Assembly (NCBI GenBank): GCA_029213305.1
Contig: JARGPA010000013.1
Span: 3,096 to 67,095 of the forward strand
DNA length: 64,000 bases
Reading direction: 5' to 3'
Origin: Phycisphaerales bacterium
Lineage (GTDB): Bacteria; Planctomycetota; Phycisphaerae; Phycisphaerales; UBA1924
The notes under the pieces were generated by a model, which had not been told where the DNA came from, ran no database searches, and was given only the letters and a program-made list of their open reading frames with translations. Position 1 is the first letter of the stretch; every line of letters starts with the position of its first letter. Positions 1 through 9,160 of the stretch are shown here, one piece after another. The position numbers and the translations under genes were made by a program.

Positions 1-1
1 G

Positions 2-1204
2 AAGAAACGCGAAGGATGGGATCAGCGTGTAGGGCATGTTGAGTCCATGCTCAAGTCTGATGTAGTCGACCCAGGAGCTCAAGTCACAAACAAACCAAGA
101 GTACTACTCCATGCGGTTTCTGTCGGTGAAGTTAACGCACTTCGGTCAATTGTACCTGAGTTGTCCCAATGCAGTCATGTCATCGTTTCGACAACAACTG
201 ATACAGGACTCGCGCATGCTCAAGGGTTGTTCAGCGAGTTTGATTCGTGTGATGTTGTTCGATATCCGCTTGATTGTTCTTGGATGGTCCGTAGATTCCT
301 CGACATTGTTCGGCCCGATGTTGTCGGACTCGTCGAGCTTGAGGTTTGGCCTAACTTTGTCAAAGCTTGCTCGAAGCGCAAGATACCCATCGGGATCATT
401 AACGGCCGACTCTCTGCGAGATCTTTTAAAGGATATAAGAAGATTCGGATGTTACTCAAACCAACTTTTCGCCGACTGAAGTTCGCGTGTGTCCAAGATC
501 AGGATTACGCGGATCGAATTGAGCAGATGGGTGTCATTCAAGATCGAATATTGATTACCGGATCGATGAAGTGGGACTCGATCGACGCTTCTCTCCTTCG
601 TGATCCTAGTGAAAGAGCTGTTAAGATCGCAATGGAAATGGGAGTTGATCTAGATCAACCGATCGTTGTCGCAGGGAGCACAGGTCCTGGAGAGGAAGCT
701 CTCCTGCATGATGCGATATCGAATGATGTGCAACTGATCATTGCGCCTCGCAAGACAGATCGTTTCGAGGAAGCAGTAAAGTCAGTCCCAGGATGTGTTC
801 GCAGATCGAGCAGGCAGACAGTGCTTGGATCCAAGCGATTCTTGCTCGATACGATTGGAGAACTGTCCGCAATTTATGAAATTGCTGATTTGGTCATCGT
901 CGGGCGATCATTCTTTGATCTCTATGGTTCAGACCCTATTGAGCCGGCCGCGTTGGGAAAATGCGTGCTCATTGGTCCTGCTCACAGTGATTTTCAACAA
1001 GCAATGCAGTTGTTGGAACGTGGCGCAGGTATTCAAGTCGTTGATTCACAAGCTCTTGGAGATGAAGTTGCTCGATTACTCATACATGAGGATATTCGTC
1101 ACGAGATGGGATCTCGAGCGAGAGCATGTGTAATCGATCAGCAAGGAGCCTCCAAAAAGCACATCGCGATCCTATTCGAGCAGATTCATGCAAAATTCGG
1201 ATGA
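2..1204 (+). CDS. waaA: 3-deoxy-D-manno-octulosonic acid (KDO) transferase, 5' partial
   Basis: Transfers KDO from CMP-KDO to lipid A during LPS core synthesis at the inner membrane. The reading frame is open from base 2, so the true start (normally a short membrane anchor) lies outside the window. Visible are the WaaA-type N-terminal half (HAVSVGEV, then STTTDTGLAHA, then VELEVWPNFVKAC with the family Glu, then INGRLSARS) and the GT-B C-terminal half (VVAGSTGPGEE, IAPRKTDRFEE, and DPIEPAALGKCVLIGP near the end). At least 400 residues are present, close to the usual 420-430. It implies an outer membrane with lipid A. The gene is followed by a 105-base spacer and tRNA-Lys. Family assignment is confident; the missing N-terminus is only a window effect. 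Confidence 0.93.
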   Translation, partial: KKREGWDQRVGHVESMLKSDVVDPGAQVTNKPRVLLHAVSVGEVNALRSIVPELSQCSHVIVSTTTDTGLAHAQGLFSEFDSCDVVRYPLDCSWMVRRFLDIVRPDVVGLVELEVWPNFVKACSKRKIPIGIINGRLSARSFKGYKKIRMLLKPTFRRLKFACVQDQDYADRIEQMGVIQDRILITGSMKWDSIDASLLRDPSERAVKIAMEMGVDLDQPIVVAGSTGPGEEALLHDAISNDVQLIIAPRKTDRFEEAVKSVPGCVRRSSRQTVLGSKRFLLDTIGELSAIYEIADLVIVGRSFFDLYGSDPIEPAALGKCVLIGPAHSDFQQAMQLLERGAGIQVVDSQALGDEVARLLIHEDIRHEMGSRARACVIDQQGASKKHIAILFEQIHAKFG

Positions 1205-1309
1205 AATGCAGCATGAAGTCGGCCCAGAAGATTTGAAAACACAAACTTCATGTGTAAGATAACTCTCTTGACAACCCATTACAGATTTGATCTGTCATGA
1301 GTTTCATAT

Positions 1310-1382
1310 GGGAGAGTAGCTCAATCGGTAGAGCATCGGCCTTTTAAGCCGCAGGTTCAGAGTTCAAGTCTCTGCTCTCCTA
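1310..1382 (+). tRNA. tRNA-Lys (anticodon UUU)
   Basis: A cloverleaf can be drawn directly. The acceptor stem GGGAGAG pairs with CTCTCCT (one G-U at the end), the D arm is GCTC/GAGC, and the anticodon loop CTTTTAA has TTT at 1343-1345. The T arm is CAGAG/CTCTG with loop TTCAAGT. The discriminator is A and CCA is not encoded. The outermost anticodon-stem pair is a T/C mismatch, so the stem is effectively four pairs. A perfect TTGACA lies at 1268-1273, but no good -10 follows at the expected distance. Confidence 0.95.
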
Positions 1383-1433
1383 TTTTCCAGCTTTATTATT
1401 TGGAGTTCCAAGAAACTCCATATCCCAAGCGTC

Positions 1434-4400
1434 ATGCTTTTTAATGATGACGCCGTTGGAGTCGCATCTGTGATCAATATGCCAGTGCAAGAAGCTGACC
1501 TCTCATCAATGGTGATCCATGCAAACTGGGCTGACGGAGCATTGCATCTCTGGTGCGAATCTGGGAATTCGAGTTCGGATCTTGAGTTGGGTGTGTCTGA
1601 TTCGTCTGAATCGAATGCAATCGTACATTCATTTGCATGTCGTCCAATCGGAATTGAAGGCAAAGAATCATCATTGATACTTCGATTGCCTTCTTCCTCA
1701 GAAACTCCAGTTCCATCAGCAGCCTTGTCGAGAGTCATGGGACGAGACACTGATGAAGATCATGCTGCAGTACTGACTGAGTTTCGTGTACCAAGCATCG
1801 AAATTGATGCAGTATCTGCGGGACAAGTGCTTGAAACACTCGTTGAGCAAGCAGATCACAACGAAAACGAAAGCAGCGTTTACACAATCGGTTCTGGAGT
1901 TCGTTACTTTGTAGCAGCCTCCAGACTCGCATCGCATTTGATGGCTGGACATCGTGTCGTTCCAATGCTTTTGCAAGATGCACAAGGTTCATTAACCGCG
2001 GGCTGGTGGCCTTGGTTATCAGATGATAAAACCGCGGTTCGAGTCAATAAACTAGTGAGATCAATGCCCGGGGTTGCACGCGCAGTTGTTGATGAGCATG
2101 CACACGATGCATGGAGTATGACAACCGAGTTCCTTGCGGGTATAACCGATGCTCGATGTCGACAAACGATGATTATTGAAGACATGTTCGATACTGTCGA
2201 AGATGCTGACCCTGATGCAGATCCACAGGTTGCGTGGTTGCACGGCTTGCTCGATAAAACTGAGGAAGTCCCAAGTGTGGCCGGGCAAAGAGCAGATATT
2301 GCTCGCAAGGTTCGTCGATGGATTTCAGAGCTAGAAGATCGAGGCGAATCCAGCGCATGGCGATTTGGTTTACGCATTGCAGAACCAATTTCTGAAGGAT
2401 TAGCAGCAGATATTGCGAAACCAGACGAGACCGTATTGTGGTCCCTGAGTTTCTTCCTTCAGAGTGTTGATGACGAAGAAGTTGTGTTGAGAGCATCAGA
2501 TATTTGGTTGATCTCGCGTGAGCGGATCGTGATTCAAGGATTGACACTCGAGAATCCTCAAGAGCTTCTGATGGCTGAGCTTGGTCGTGCAAGCCGACAC
2601 TACAAGAGACTCGAAGATGCACTTGAAGGATCAGAACCTATTGAGGTCCTTATCGATTCTCAAGAGGCATACAAGTTCTTGCGGGAAATCAAACCGATTC
2701 TTGAAGAGCAAGGATTTGCAGTTCAGAGCCCGCCTTGGTGGGAATCACCAACTGGTCGTCTGGGTGCAAGATTGCGGATCGAATCAGATCCTGCAGATAT
2801 GCTCGGCGAAGAATCAGGTGATCCAGATGCTGCTGGCCCTCAGCTCGGGCTCAACACACTCATTGGATACCACTGGGAAATCGCGATTGGTGATACCACC
2901 CTCACTCTCAACGAGTTTGAACAACTCGCGCAGCAGAATGCTCCATTGGTAAGAATCGGTGGGAAATGGGTTGAGATTCGACCTGAAGATGTTGAAAACG
3001 CGGTCAGTTTCATCGGCGAAAACCCCGGCGGCGAGATGGAACTGGGAGAAGCAATGCAACTCGCGCTTGCGTCTGATGCTTCTCAAACAGGACTTGCAGT
3101 TACCGGGGTGGAAGCAACCGGTTGGGTTGCTTCGTTGCTTGGGGGCGACACCGGTGGCGCATCAATCGAACTTCCGAAACTCGAAACTCCAGAAACCTTC
3201 CAAGGCACACTGCGTCCATATCAAGCTCGCGGCATGAGCTGGATGGTCTTTATGGAACGCTTTGGTTTTGGTGCTTGTTTGGCCGACGACATGGGCCTCG
3301 GTAAAACCATCCAACTCCTTGCTCTGATGACTCACGAACGGATCGAAGCAGGGGACGAAAAGGTTGGACCAACACTACTCATAGTCCCAATGTCAGTGAT
3401 CGGTAACTGGATGAAGGAAGCGCAGAAGTTCGCGCCATCTTTGAAGGTCATGGTTCATCATGGAATCGATCGACTCTTAGACGAAGAATTTACTAAAAAG
3501 GCGCAGGATTGCGACTTGATCCTGACGACTTACGCGCTGGCGCATCGAGACAATGAGCTGATCAATACTGTGAACTGGACACGAATGGTGCTCGATGAGG
3601 CGCAGTTCATCAAGAACCCGGCCGCGAAACAATCACAAGCAGTTCGAGGGATCAAGGTTCCTCGACGAATCGCACTCACAGGTACTCCTGTTGAGAACAG
3701 ATTGTCTGAGCTTTGGTCAATCATGGATTTCTTGAATCCTGGATATTTGGGATCCGCAGGCGGGTTCCGCAAGAAGTTCTCATTACCAATTGAACGACAT
3801 CGTGATCAGAACAAGATGGGGAAACTGCGTTCAATGGTTTCACCCTTTATTCTTCGCCGAGTGAAAACAGACCCGTCTGTTGTCTCCGATCTTCCAGAGA
3901 AGATTGAGAGCAAGGAATGGTGCGCACTGACACCAGAACAAGCGAAACTCTACGAAGGCTGTGTCCAACGGATGCTCAGTGATGTCGATGAGTCAGAAGG
4001 TATCCACCGTCGAGGATTAGTCCTCGCGGCGTTGATCAAACTCAAACAAATCTGTAATCACCCTGCTCAGATGCTAAAAGATGCAGATCCTCAGTTTGGG
4101 AAGACTATCGATCCAATGCGTTCAGGTAAGTGTGTCAGATTGCTCGAACAGGTTTCAGAACTGATCAGCGAAGGCGATCAAGCATTGGTATTCACGCAGT
4201 TCCGTCAGATGGGGCATATTTTAAGTACGATGCTCCGTCATGAACTGGGTAAAGATGTGCTCTTCCTTCACGGCGGTACCCCACAGGGTAAACGACAGAA
4301 GATGATTGATGAGTTCCAAGAAGCAACTGGAAAGACTCCGATCTTGCTTCTTTCACTCAAAGCAGGTGGTGTAGGTCTAAACCTGACAGCGGCGACGCAT

Positions 4401-4670
4401 GTATTCCACTTTGACCGTTGGTGGAACCCCGCGGTAGAAAACCAGGCGACTGACCGAGCGTATCGAATTGGTCAGACAAGGACAGTTCAGGTTCATAAAT
4501 ACATCGTTCGAGGAACCCTCGAAGAGCGCATTGATGAAATGATTGAATCGAAGACCGAGCTTGCAGAGAACATCATCGGGCACGGCGAACGCTGGTTGAC
4601 TGATCTTGGAACTGACAAGTTGCGTGAACTTCTTACTTTGCGAGCGGACACAATCGCAGATGAACATTGA
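1434..4670 (+). CDS. SNF2-family DEAD/DEAH helicase
   Basis: A Swi2/Snf2-type ATPase that would translocate on DNA or remodel protein-DNA complexes. The C-terminal 500 residues carry the two RecA-like lobes: motif I DDMGLGKT near residue 620, motif II DEAQ near 720, motif III LTGTPVENR near 750, and motifs V/VI near 975-1010 (LSLKAGGVGLNLTAA, then DRAYRIGQ). The first 550 residues match the N-terminal region of bacterial SNF2 helicases. None of the possible starts (1434, 1476, 1509) has a clear ribosome binding site; 1509 would begin MVIHANWADG, like many family members. The next gene encodes a SWIM zinc-finger protein, a common partner of this helicase class, 14 bases downstream. The target in the cell is unknown. 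Confidence 0.92.
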   Translation: MLFNDDAVGVASVINMPVQEADLSSMVIHANWADGALHLWCESGNSSSDLELGVSDSSESNAIVHSFACRPIGIEGKESSLILRLPSSSETPVPSAALSRVMGRDTDEDHAAVLTEFRVPSIEIDAVSAGQVLETLVEQADHNENESSVYTIGSGVRYFVAASRLASHLMAGHRVVPMLLQDAQGSLTAGWWPWLSDDKTAVRVNKLVRSMPGVARAVVDEHAHDAWSMTTEFLAGITDARCRQTMIIEDMFDTVEDADPDADPQVAWLHGLLDKTEEVPSVAGQRADIARKVRRWISELEDRGESSAWRFGLRIAEPISEGLAADIAKPDETVLWSLSFFLQSVDDEEVVLRASDIWLISRERIVIQGLTLENPQELLMAELGRASRHYKRLEDALEGSEPIEVLIDSQEAYKFLREIKPILEEQGFAVQSPPWWESPTGRLGARLRIESDPADMLGEESGDPDAAGPQLGLNTLIGYHWEIAIGDTTLTLNEFEQLAQQNAPLVRIGGKWVEIRPEDVENAVSFIGENPGGEMELGEAMQLALASDASQTGLAVTGVEATGWVASLLGGDTGGASIELPKLETPETFQGTLRPYQARGMSWMVFMERFGFGACLADDMGLGKTIQLLALMTHERIEAGDEKVGPTLLIVPMSVIGNWMKEAQKFAPSLKVMVHHGIDRLLDEEFTKKAQDCDLILTTYALAHRDNELINTVNWTRMVLDEAQFIKNPAAKQSQAVRGIKVPRRIALTGTPVENRLSELWSIMDFLNPGYLGSAGGFRKKFSLPIERHRDQNKMGKLRSMVSPFILRRVKTDPSVVSDLPEKIESKEWCALTPEQAKLYEGCVQRMLSDVDESEGIHRRGLVLAALIKLKQICNHPAQMLKDADPQFGKTIDPMRSGKCVRLLEQVSELISEGDQALVFTQFRQMGHILSTMLRHELGKDVLFLHGGTPQGKRQKMIDEFQEATGKTPILLLSLKAGGVGLNLTAATHVFHFDRWWNPAVENQATDRAYRIGQTRTVQVHKYIVRGTLEERIDEMIESKTELAENIIGHGERWLTDLGTDKLRELLTLRADTIADEH

Positions 4671-4684
4671 AGGGAGGTTGAGTT

Positions 4685-5860
4685 ATGAGCAAGGATAAAT
4701 CAGACTCGGCTGAACCTCATGATCAGGGTATAGCTGAATCGTCAAATAGTGGGGATGCTCCGAAGAAGGCCGTGAAGCAGTCGGCATCGAAAGCTACCAA
4801 GAAGACGGCAACTAAAAAACCGGCCGCGAAGAAAACAACTCGGAAAGTCTCTAAGAAACCTCCTCCTCCGCCGCCGGCCCCGCCGCGTGAGGGTCGGGTG
4901 ATGAATGTCAGTTCGAAACCGACACTCAGTGCTTCAGTTCCGATTGCACCTAAGAAGATTAAACCGCAGTATGCGTCGTTCCGTTCATCTCGTAAATCTC
5001 TCGTCAATCCTCGACGAGTGCGAGGCGGCGTAAAACTGAAGCTTAAAGTTGGTGAATCCCCTGCAAGTTGGGTCACACAACGATTACTTCGTGCTGCAGA
5101 GACTGGTGCTGAGAATGCGATTTACAATGACGGTCTTGAGTATGCACGACTTGGGCAAACCAAACGATTGACAATCGAAGATGAGTTGTGTGAAGGGATC
5201 ATTCAAGGTCGGAGTGATAAACCCTACACGACGACATTGAGTTTAGAAAAATTCAGTGTCGAATCGCAAGAGCAAATCATTAGCGCGATGGCGAACCAAG
5301 TGAGGTATACCGCCAAACTCCTTGCGAGTGAGCTTCCCAGTAATATCGAAGATGTCTTTGCACCTTTGGGTCTCAAGCTTTTTCCCGCAGAACCGGAAGA
5401 TATTAAACCGGTTTGCTCTTGTCCTGATTGGTCCGAAGAACAACCATGGTGCAAGCATACTGTTTGTTTGACTTCATTGCTCGCTGAAAAACTTGGCGAT
5501 GATCCAATGGCAATCTTCGGACTCCGAGGGATGCCCGGTCAAGAGTTGATAGACGGATTACGTCAAAAGCGTGCTGTAGGAGTCCAAGGCCCAGGGCCAT
5601 CTCCTGTGTTGCTTCAACATGTGCCTGGGGTATCTGATCTGACTTCGCCTCCGCTTGAAGATTCGATTGAGCAGTTCTGGGAGCTCGGTTCAGAAATCTA
5701 CGATCTTGACACGCCTATCGAGCCGCCTCCGGTAAACTGCGTGTTGCTCAGAAGACTTGGTCCTAGTCCATTTATTGACGCAAAGTTCCCACTCATCGGA
5801 TTGATGGCAACTTGCTATCAACTGATCGGCGAGAAGGTCATCGAAGAAGAATCAGAATAG
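4685..5860 (+). CDS. SWIM zinc-finger protein with Lys/Ala-rich histone H1-like N-terminal tail
   Basis: Begins with a strong AGGGAGG ribosome binding site 14 bases after the SNF2 helicase gene, so the two are almost certainly co-transcribed. Residues about 25-60 are a low-complexity KKTATKK/PAAKK-type tail resembling histone H1 tails, followed by a run of prolines near 59-67. A SWIM motif (C-x-C, eight to ten residues, C-x-H: VCSCPDW then WCKH) lies near residues 242-256. SWIM domains are predicted to bind DNA or protein through zinc. Bacterial SNF2/SWIM pairs are recurrent, and I infer a shared role in DNA transactions. The basic tail could give non-specific DNA affinity. The exact function is unknown. 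Confidence 0.88.
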   Translation: MSKDKSDSAEPHDQGIAESSNSGDAPKKAVKQSASKATKKTATKKPAAKKTTRKVSKKPPPPPPAPPREGRVMNVSSKPTLSASVPIAPKKIKPQYASFRSSRKSLVNPRRVRGGVKLKLKVGESPASWVTQRLLRAAETGAENAIYNDGLEYARLGQTKRLTIEDELCEGIIQGRSDKPYTTTLSLEKFSVESQEQIISAMANQVRYTAKLLASELPSNIEDVFAPLGLKLFPAEPEDIKPVCSCPDWSEEQPWCKHTVCLTSLLAEKLGDDPMAIFGLRGMPGQELIDGLRQKRAVGVQGPGPSPVLLQHVPGVSDLTSPPLEDSIEQFWELGSEIYDLDTPIEPPPVNCVLLRRLGPSPFIDAKFPLIGLMATCYQLIGEKVIEEESE

Positions 5861-5910
5861 ATTCAGATGATGATTTTGTATCATTGAACGATTTATATAA
5901 AACGATTAAA

Positions 5911-5936
5911 AAACCCCCGCCGTGAAGCGGGGGTTT
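5911..5936. terminator. bidirectional intrinsic terminator
   Basis: Ten-pair stem (5911-5920 with 5927-5936, AAACCCCCGC/GCGGGGGTTT) and a six-base loop, with A-rich sequence on the left and T-rich on the right. It lies between the convergent SWIM-protein and subtilase genes and can serve both. Confidence 0.9.
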
Positions 5937-5962
5937 GGTTTTTCACGAATACTCTGAATCGT

Positions 5963-8900
5963 TTATGGACATCCTGCACTGAAGAGTGTCAGGTAGGATG
6001 AGATATCGAAGAAGTTGAAACTTCCATCGTTATTGATGTCAGCCGCCGCGTCACTGTTATTAAACGCAGCGAGGAATGCAGAGATATCGAAGAAGTTCAA
6101 GGTGCCGTCGTTGTTGAAGTCTGGAGTACAAACATCAACATCGTTACACTGGAACTGAGAAACTGAGAGGTTGTCGAGTCCTGCTTCAATCACATTCTGT
6201 GTTCCTAGGTCGTTTGCACTAAAGCGGAAACGCATGTTGCTCGTTGCAGCAATCTCGTCACCAATGAGGATCGTATCTGATCTCCAAGATGCAGCAGTTG
6301 TTGTCACAGTCCGGAGGCGGACCCAGTTTGCTCCACCATCGGTTGAGCCGTCAACTGCCCATTCGTCGCCATCGATCCCACCGGTTGCGATGTCCGCGAA
6401 CCAGTAGCTGTAGGAGAACTCTCCACCAGCGGCCAAGTCATAGATTGGTGAAGTAAGTGTTGTGGTTCCGCTGTCAACATCTGAGTTGCAAGAGCTCGCA
6501 GCAGAGTTGTCTGTTACCCAGCATTGTCCTGAACCATCAGCGTCGCTACCCGGAGCGCCACGATCTGAACAGTTGACTGGAACGCCGCGGGTCCATTGAC
6601 CATCACTTGCATCTCCGGATACTGTCCATCCGTTATCGACTTCAAAGTCATCTGTTAAGAAGACCACAACTTCACCAATATCGGTATGAGTCGGTCCCGC
6701 AGCACCCGCAGGTGGTGATGACATCTGTCCTGCTTGAGTCCCTTCAGCAGTTACAAAGTATTCAATGAACTGTGAGCAGTTCGCGCCTGGTACTGTCGCG
6801 GAGAATGTTCCATCTCCATTGTCACTCATTGCAACTGTTGTGTAGCTGCCATTGTCGTAGTGGTAGTTGAGCTCAACTGATCCAGGTACGAGCATGTCAA
6901 CGCCTTCTGTGATTGTTGCAGTAACATCGATTGGAGTGCCCGGAAGGATAAGTTCAGGCGCATTGTCATTCAAACTCACTGAGAGCAATCCATCTCCAAG
7001 ATCGGAAGAGGATGCAATCGCAAAGCTCTGTGGTCCATCAGTAACTGTTGTACCAGTTACCTGAATTTGCCATGTACCAATAGCTGGCGAATCAACCTGA
7101 ACTTGCTCAATATTGTTGAGATGATCTTCAGCGTTGCGAACTGCAGCTGCGTTTGGATTTGCAGGGTTCAGGGTCCAAGGGAAATGACGCACTCCGTTTG
7201 GATCAATAACGATGAGATCAAGATCATTCACTAGGTTTGGTGCAACATTGGGTGCACCCGCTGGGTCGTCCCAAACCATTGTGATCTTGAGCGCAGGGTC
7301 ACCCGCGCCAACATTGATTGTAAATGTTGATGATGATCCCTGATCTACGACCTGTTCGTCGAAGTTGCCTGAACGCATGAAATCGATACTGTCTACTGCT
7401 CGCATTGACCCGTATCCAGTTTGGAAGTCAGGTCCAGTGTTGAGGATATCCTCAGCGCCTTGAATCAAGATCGTCTTCATGAGTTGGTTTGATGGATCAC
7501 CCATTGAAGGGTATTGATTGCGGAAGTCTTCAAGAATCAATGCGCCGATGCCCGCAGCGGTTGGGGAAGCCATTGATGTACCACACAGAGTTGAGTAAGC
7601 GGTATCTGAAGAGCTATCTGTTGAGGTGACTCCGCCGTCGCCGTTGGATTGGCATCCAGGCGCGGAGATGACAGGGCGCAGACGACCGTCATCTGAAGGA
7701 CCCCAACTCGAGAAACCTGTCATCGAATCGTTGTTAGAGTTTAGAGCACCAACCGAAATAGCATTCTTGTTGTTACCTGGAGGCGCGGTTGTGCCATAGC
7801 TTGTTCCGCATCGCCCGTTTCCGCGTTCGTTTCCTGCTGCCCAGTAGATTGTGATTTGATCACCGAGTGAACCTCGAATGACATTGTCGATCACCCCTGC
7901 GGTCACGCCGTAGTCGCCGTGCCATTCACATGGGTAACCGTTCTGTGCAACATTTGAACCAATTGAGTTGTTCGCGATTTCGGCACCCATCGACATTGCG
8001 AGTGAGTAGTCTGCTTCGAGATCACCCGGATCGGTATACAAGAAACCAGGTTGTAATCCGCCTGCGACTTCGAATCCTGCACCCAGGATAGTTACGGCCG
8101 GCGCCATTCCTGTGTGGTTCGAGTTTGCGACTCCTGCGCCACCAATGGTGCCCGCAACATGGGTCGCGTGGAAACTGACAGCGTCAGAATCAATATTTGT
8201 TGCTCTTGAAGAGAAATCTTGATGAGTCGCACGAACAGTTCCGCCGTCATAGACGAGGACAGTTACTCCAGAACCGTCGAGTGAGTAAGGTGCAGATTGA
8301 GCAGTATTTACTTGAGTTACTACACGGTTCGAAGCATTCGTAGGTTCGATCGGTGGAAGTGGGGGTTCAACCCATTGGACTCGTTCATCGTTTGCGAGAG
8401 CTTTGAGTTGTGAATAAGGAAGCTCAACAACGATCGTGTTCATTGACATGACAACGGATCGAATTTCTCCGTCGTGATCTTCAACGAGCTGATTGATCAT
8501 CTGTGATGCAGGATCAACATCGCGATGCATCACGACATATGCTGCGACGATATTATCTGACGCAGTACCATCAATCTGTTTTACTGTGTCTGCGCCAACG
8601 ATTGCCCATGAAGGCATGTTGTCGTTTTCAATGACTGGGTGGAGCTTATTTGATTGAGTAATCTCACCTGCGTCAACAACATGATTGCTGAGAGCATTGA
8701 TGTTTGCATCACCCGCGACGTGTGCGAAGAAAGTTGTTCCACTGACAGGGCTCAAGAGTTCGAGTCCTTGCGCAGAAAGATCCTTACGAATTTGTTGATC
8801 AGGGGTGCTTGTCAGAGTGACGAGGATATATCCTCGTTCTCCGATTGACTGAGCGTTCCGAGCTACATTGTTGCGTTGAGCAGCTGCTTGGAGGATTGCG

Positions 8901-9046
8901 CTGGGCGCTTGATCACTTAGCTTAGTGGTATTGCCTGTATCATTCTTCCATTGAACAGGTCCAGCAATGGCTGTACCACTCGCAAGCAGAATCGCTGCTG
9001 CGATGCACAGATTGCGCGGTTGGTAGTTCTTATTGTTCGTTCGCAT
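5963..9046 (-). CDS. secreted S8 subtilisin-family serine protease with C-terminal dockerin-like module
   Basis: An exported endopeptidase. The start at 9046 is chosen over an upstream ATG at 9076 because GGAGAG sits a few bases before it and the protein then opens with a Sec signal peptide (hydrophobic residues about 13-28, ending AIA-GP). The catalytic triad is visible as Asp267 (VYDGG), His293 (FHATHVAG) and Ser491 (GTSMASP), with the oxyanion Asn in WAAGNERG. The C-terminal 450 residues contain beta-rich domains, including a jelly-roll-like segment (DDFEVDNGW onward). The last 55 residues hold two EF-hand loops (DFNNDGTLNFFD and DINNDGSFNFFD) ending GCP. The same tail closes the next gene, suggesting a shared anchoring or export module. 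The substrate is not predictable. Confidence 0.93.
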   Translation of the reverse strand: MRTNNKNYQPRNLCIAAAILLASGTAIAGPVQWKNDTGNTTKLSDQAPSAILQAAAQRNNVARNAQSIGERGYILVTLTSTPDQQIRKDLSAQGLELLSPVSGTTFFAHVAGDANINALSNHVVDAGEITQSNKLHPVIENDNMPSWAIVGADTVKQIDGTASDNIVAAYVVMHRDVDPASQMINQLVEDHDGEIRSVVMSMNTIVVELPYSQLKALANDERVQWVEPPLPPIEPTNASNRVVTQVNTAQSAPYSLDGSGVTVLVYDGGTVRATHQDFSSRATNIDSDAVSFHATHVAGTIGGAGVANSNHTGMAPAVTILGAGFEVAGGLQPGFLYTDPGDLEADYSLAMSMGAEIANNSIGSNVAQNGYPCEWHGDYGVTAGVIDNVIRGSLGDQITIYWAAGNERGNGRCGTSYGTTAPPGNNKNAISVGALNSNNDSMTGFSSWGPSDDGRLRPVISAPGCQSNGDGGVTSTDSSSDTAYSTLCGTSMASPTAAGIGALILEDFRNQYPSMGDPSNQLMKTILIQGAEDILNTGPDFQTGYGSMRAVDSIDFMRSGNFDEQVVDQGSSSTFTINVGAGDPALKITMVWDDPAGAPNVAPNLVNDLDLIVIDPNGVRHFPWTLNPANPNAAAVRNAEDHLNNIEQVQVDSPAIGTWQIQVTGTTVTDGPQSFAIASSSDLGDGLLSVSLNDNAPELILPGTPIDVTATITEGVDMLVPGSVELNYHYDNGSYTTVAMSDNGDGTFSATVPGANCSQFIEYFVTAEGTQAGQMSSPPAGAAGPTHTDIGEVVVFLTDDFEVDNGWTVSGDASDGQWTRGVPVNCSDRGAPGSDADGSGQCWVTDNSAASSCNSDVDSGTTTLTSPIYDLAAGGEFSYSYWFADIATGGIDGDEWAVDGSTDGGANWVRLRTVTTTAASWRSDTILIGDEIAATSNMRFRFSANDLGTQNVIEAGLDNLSVSQFQCNDVDVCTPDFNNDGTLNFFDISAFLAAFNNSDAAADINNDGSFNFFDISSYLTLFSAGCP

Positions 9047-9122
9047 GATCTCTCCAATGTTACAAATTAACTTCAAGTGTGATACACACCTTTAAATGTC
9101 GGTGTGAGGTGTTGGTGAAACA

Positions 9123-9150
9123 ACAGACGAGCTTTTTCAAGCTCGTCTGT
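9123..9150 (-). terminator. intrinsic terminator, minus strand
   Basis: Perfect 12-pair stem (9123-9134 with 9139-9150) with a four-base loop, 10 bases beyond the stop of the lipoprotein gene. On the minus strand it is followed by TGTTTC, a weak T-tract, so termination there is likely but perhaps incomplete, which would allow some readthrough into the subtilase gene. Confidence 0.75.
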
Positions 9151-9160
9151 GTGAGTTCGA

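Noticed and set aside
1268-1300. Promoter for tRNA-Lys
   Set aside because: A perfect TTGACA is present but no acceptable -10 follows at 16-18 bases, so I did not call it.
1904-2377. 157-residue frame antisense to the SNF2 helicase
   Set aside because: Mirrors the coding gene, lacks a start signal, Cys/Ser-rich shadow composition.
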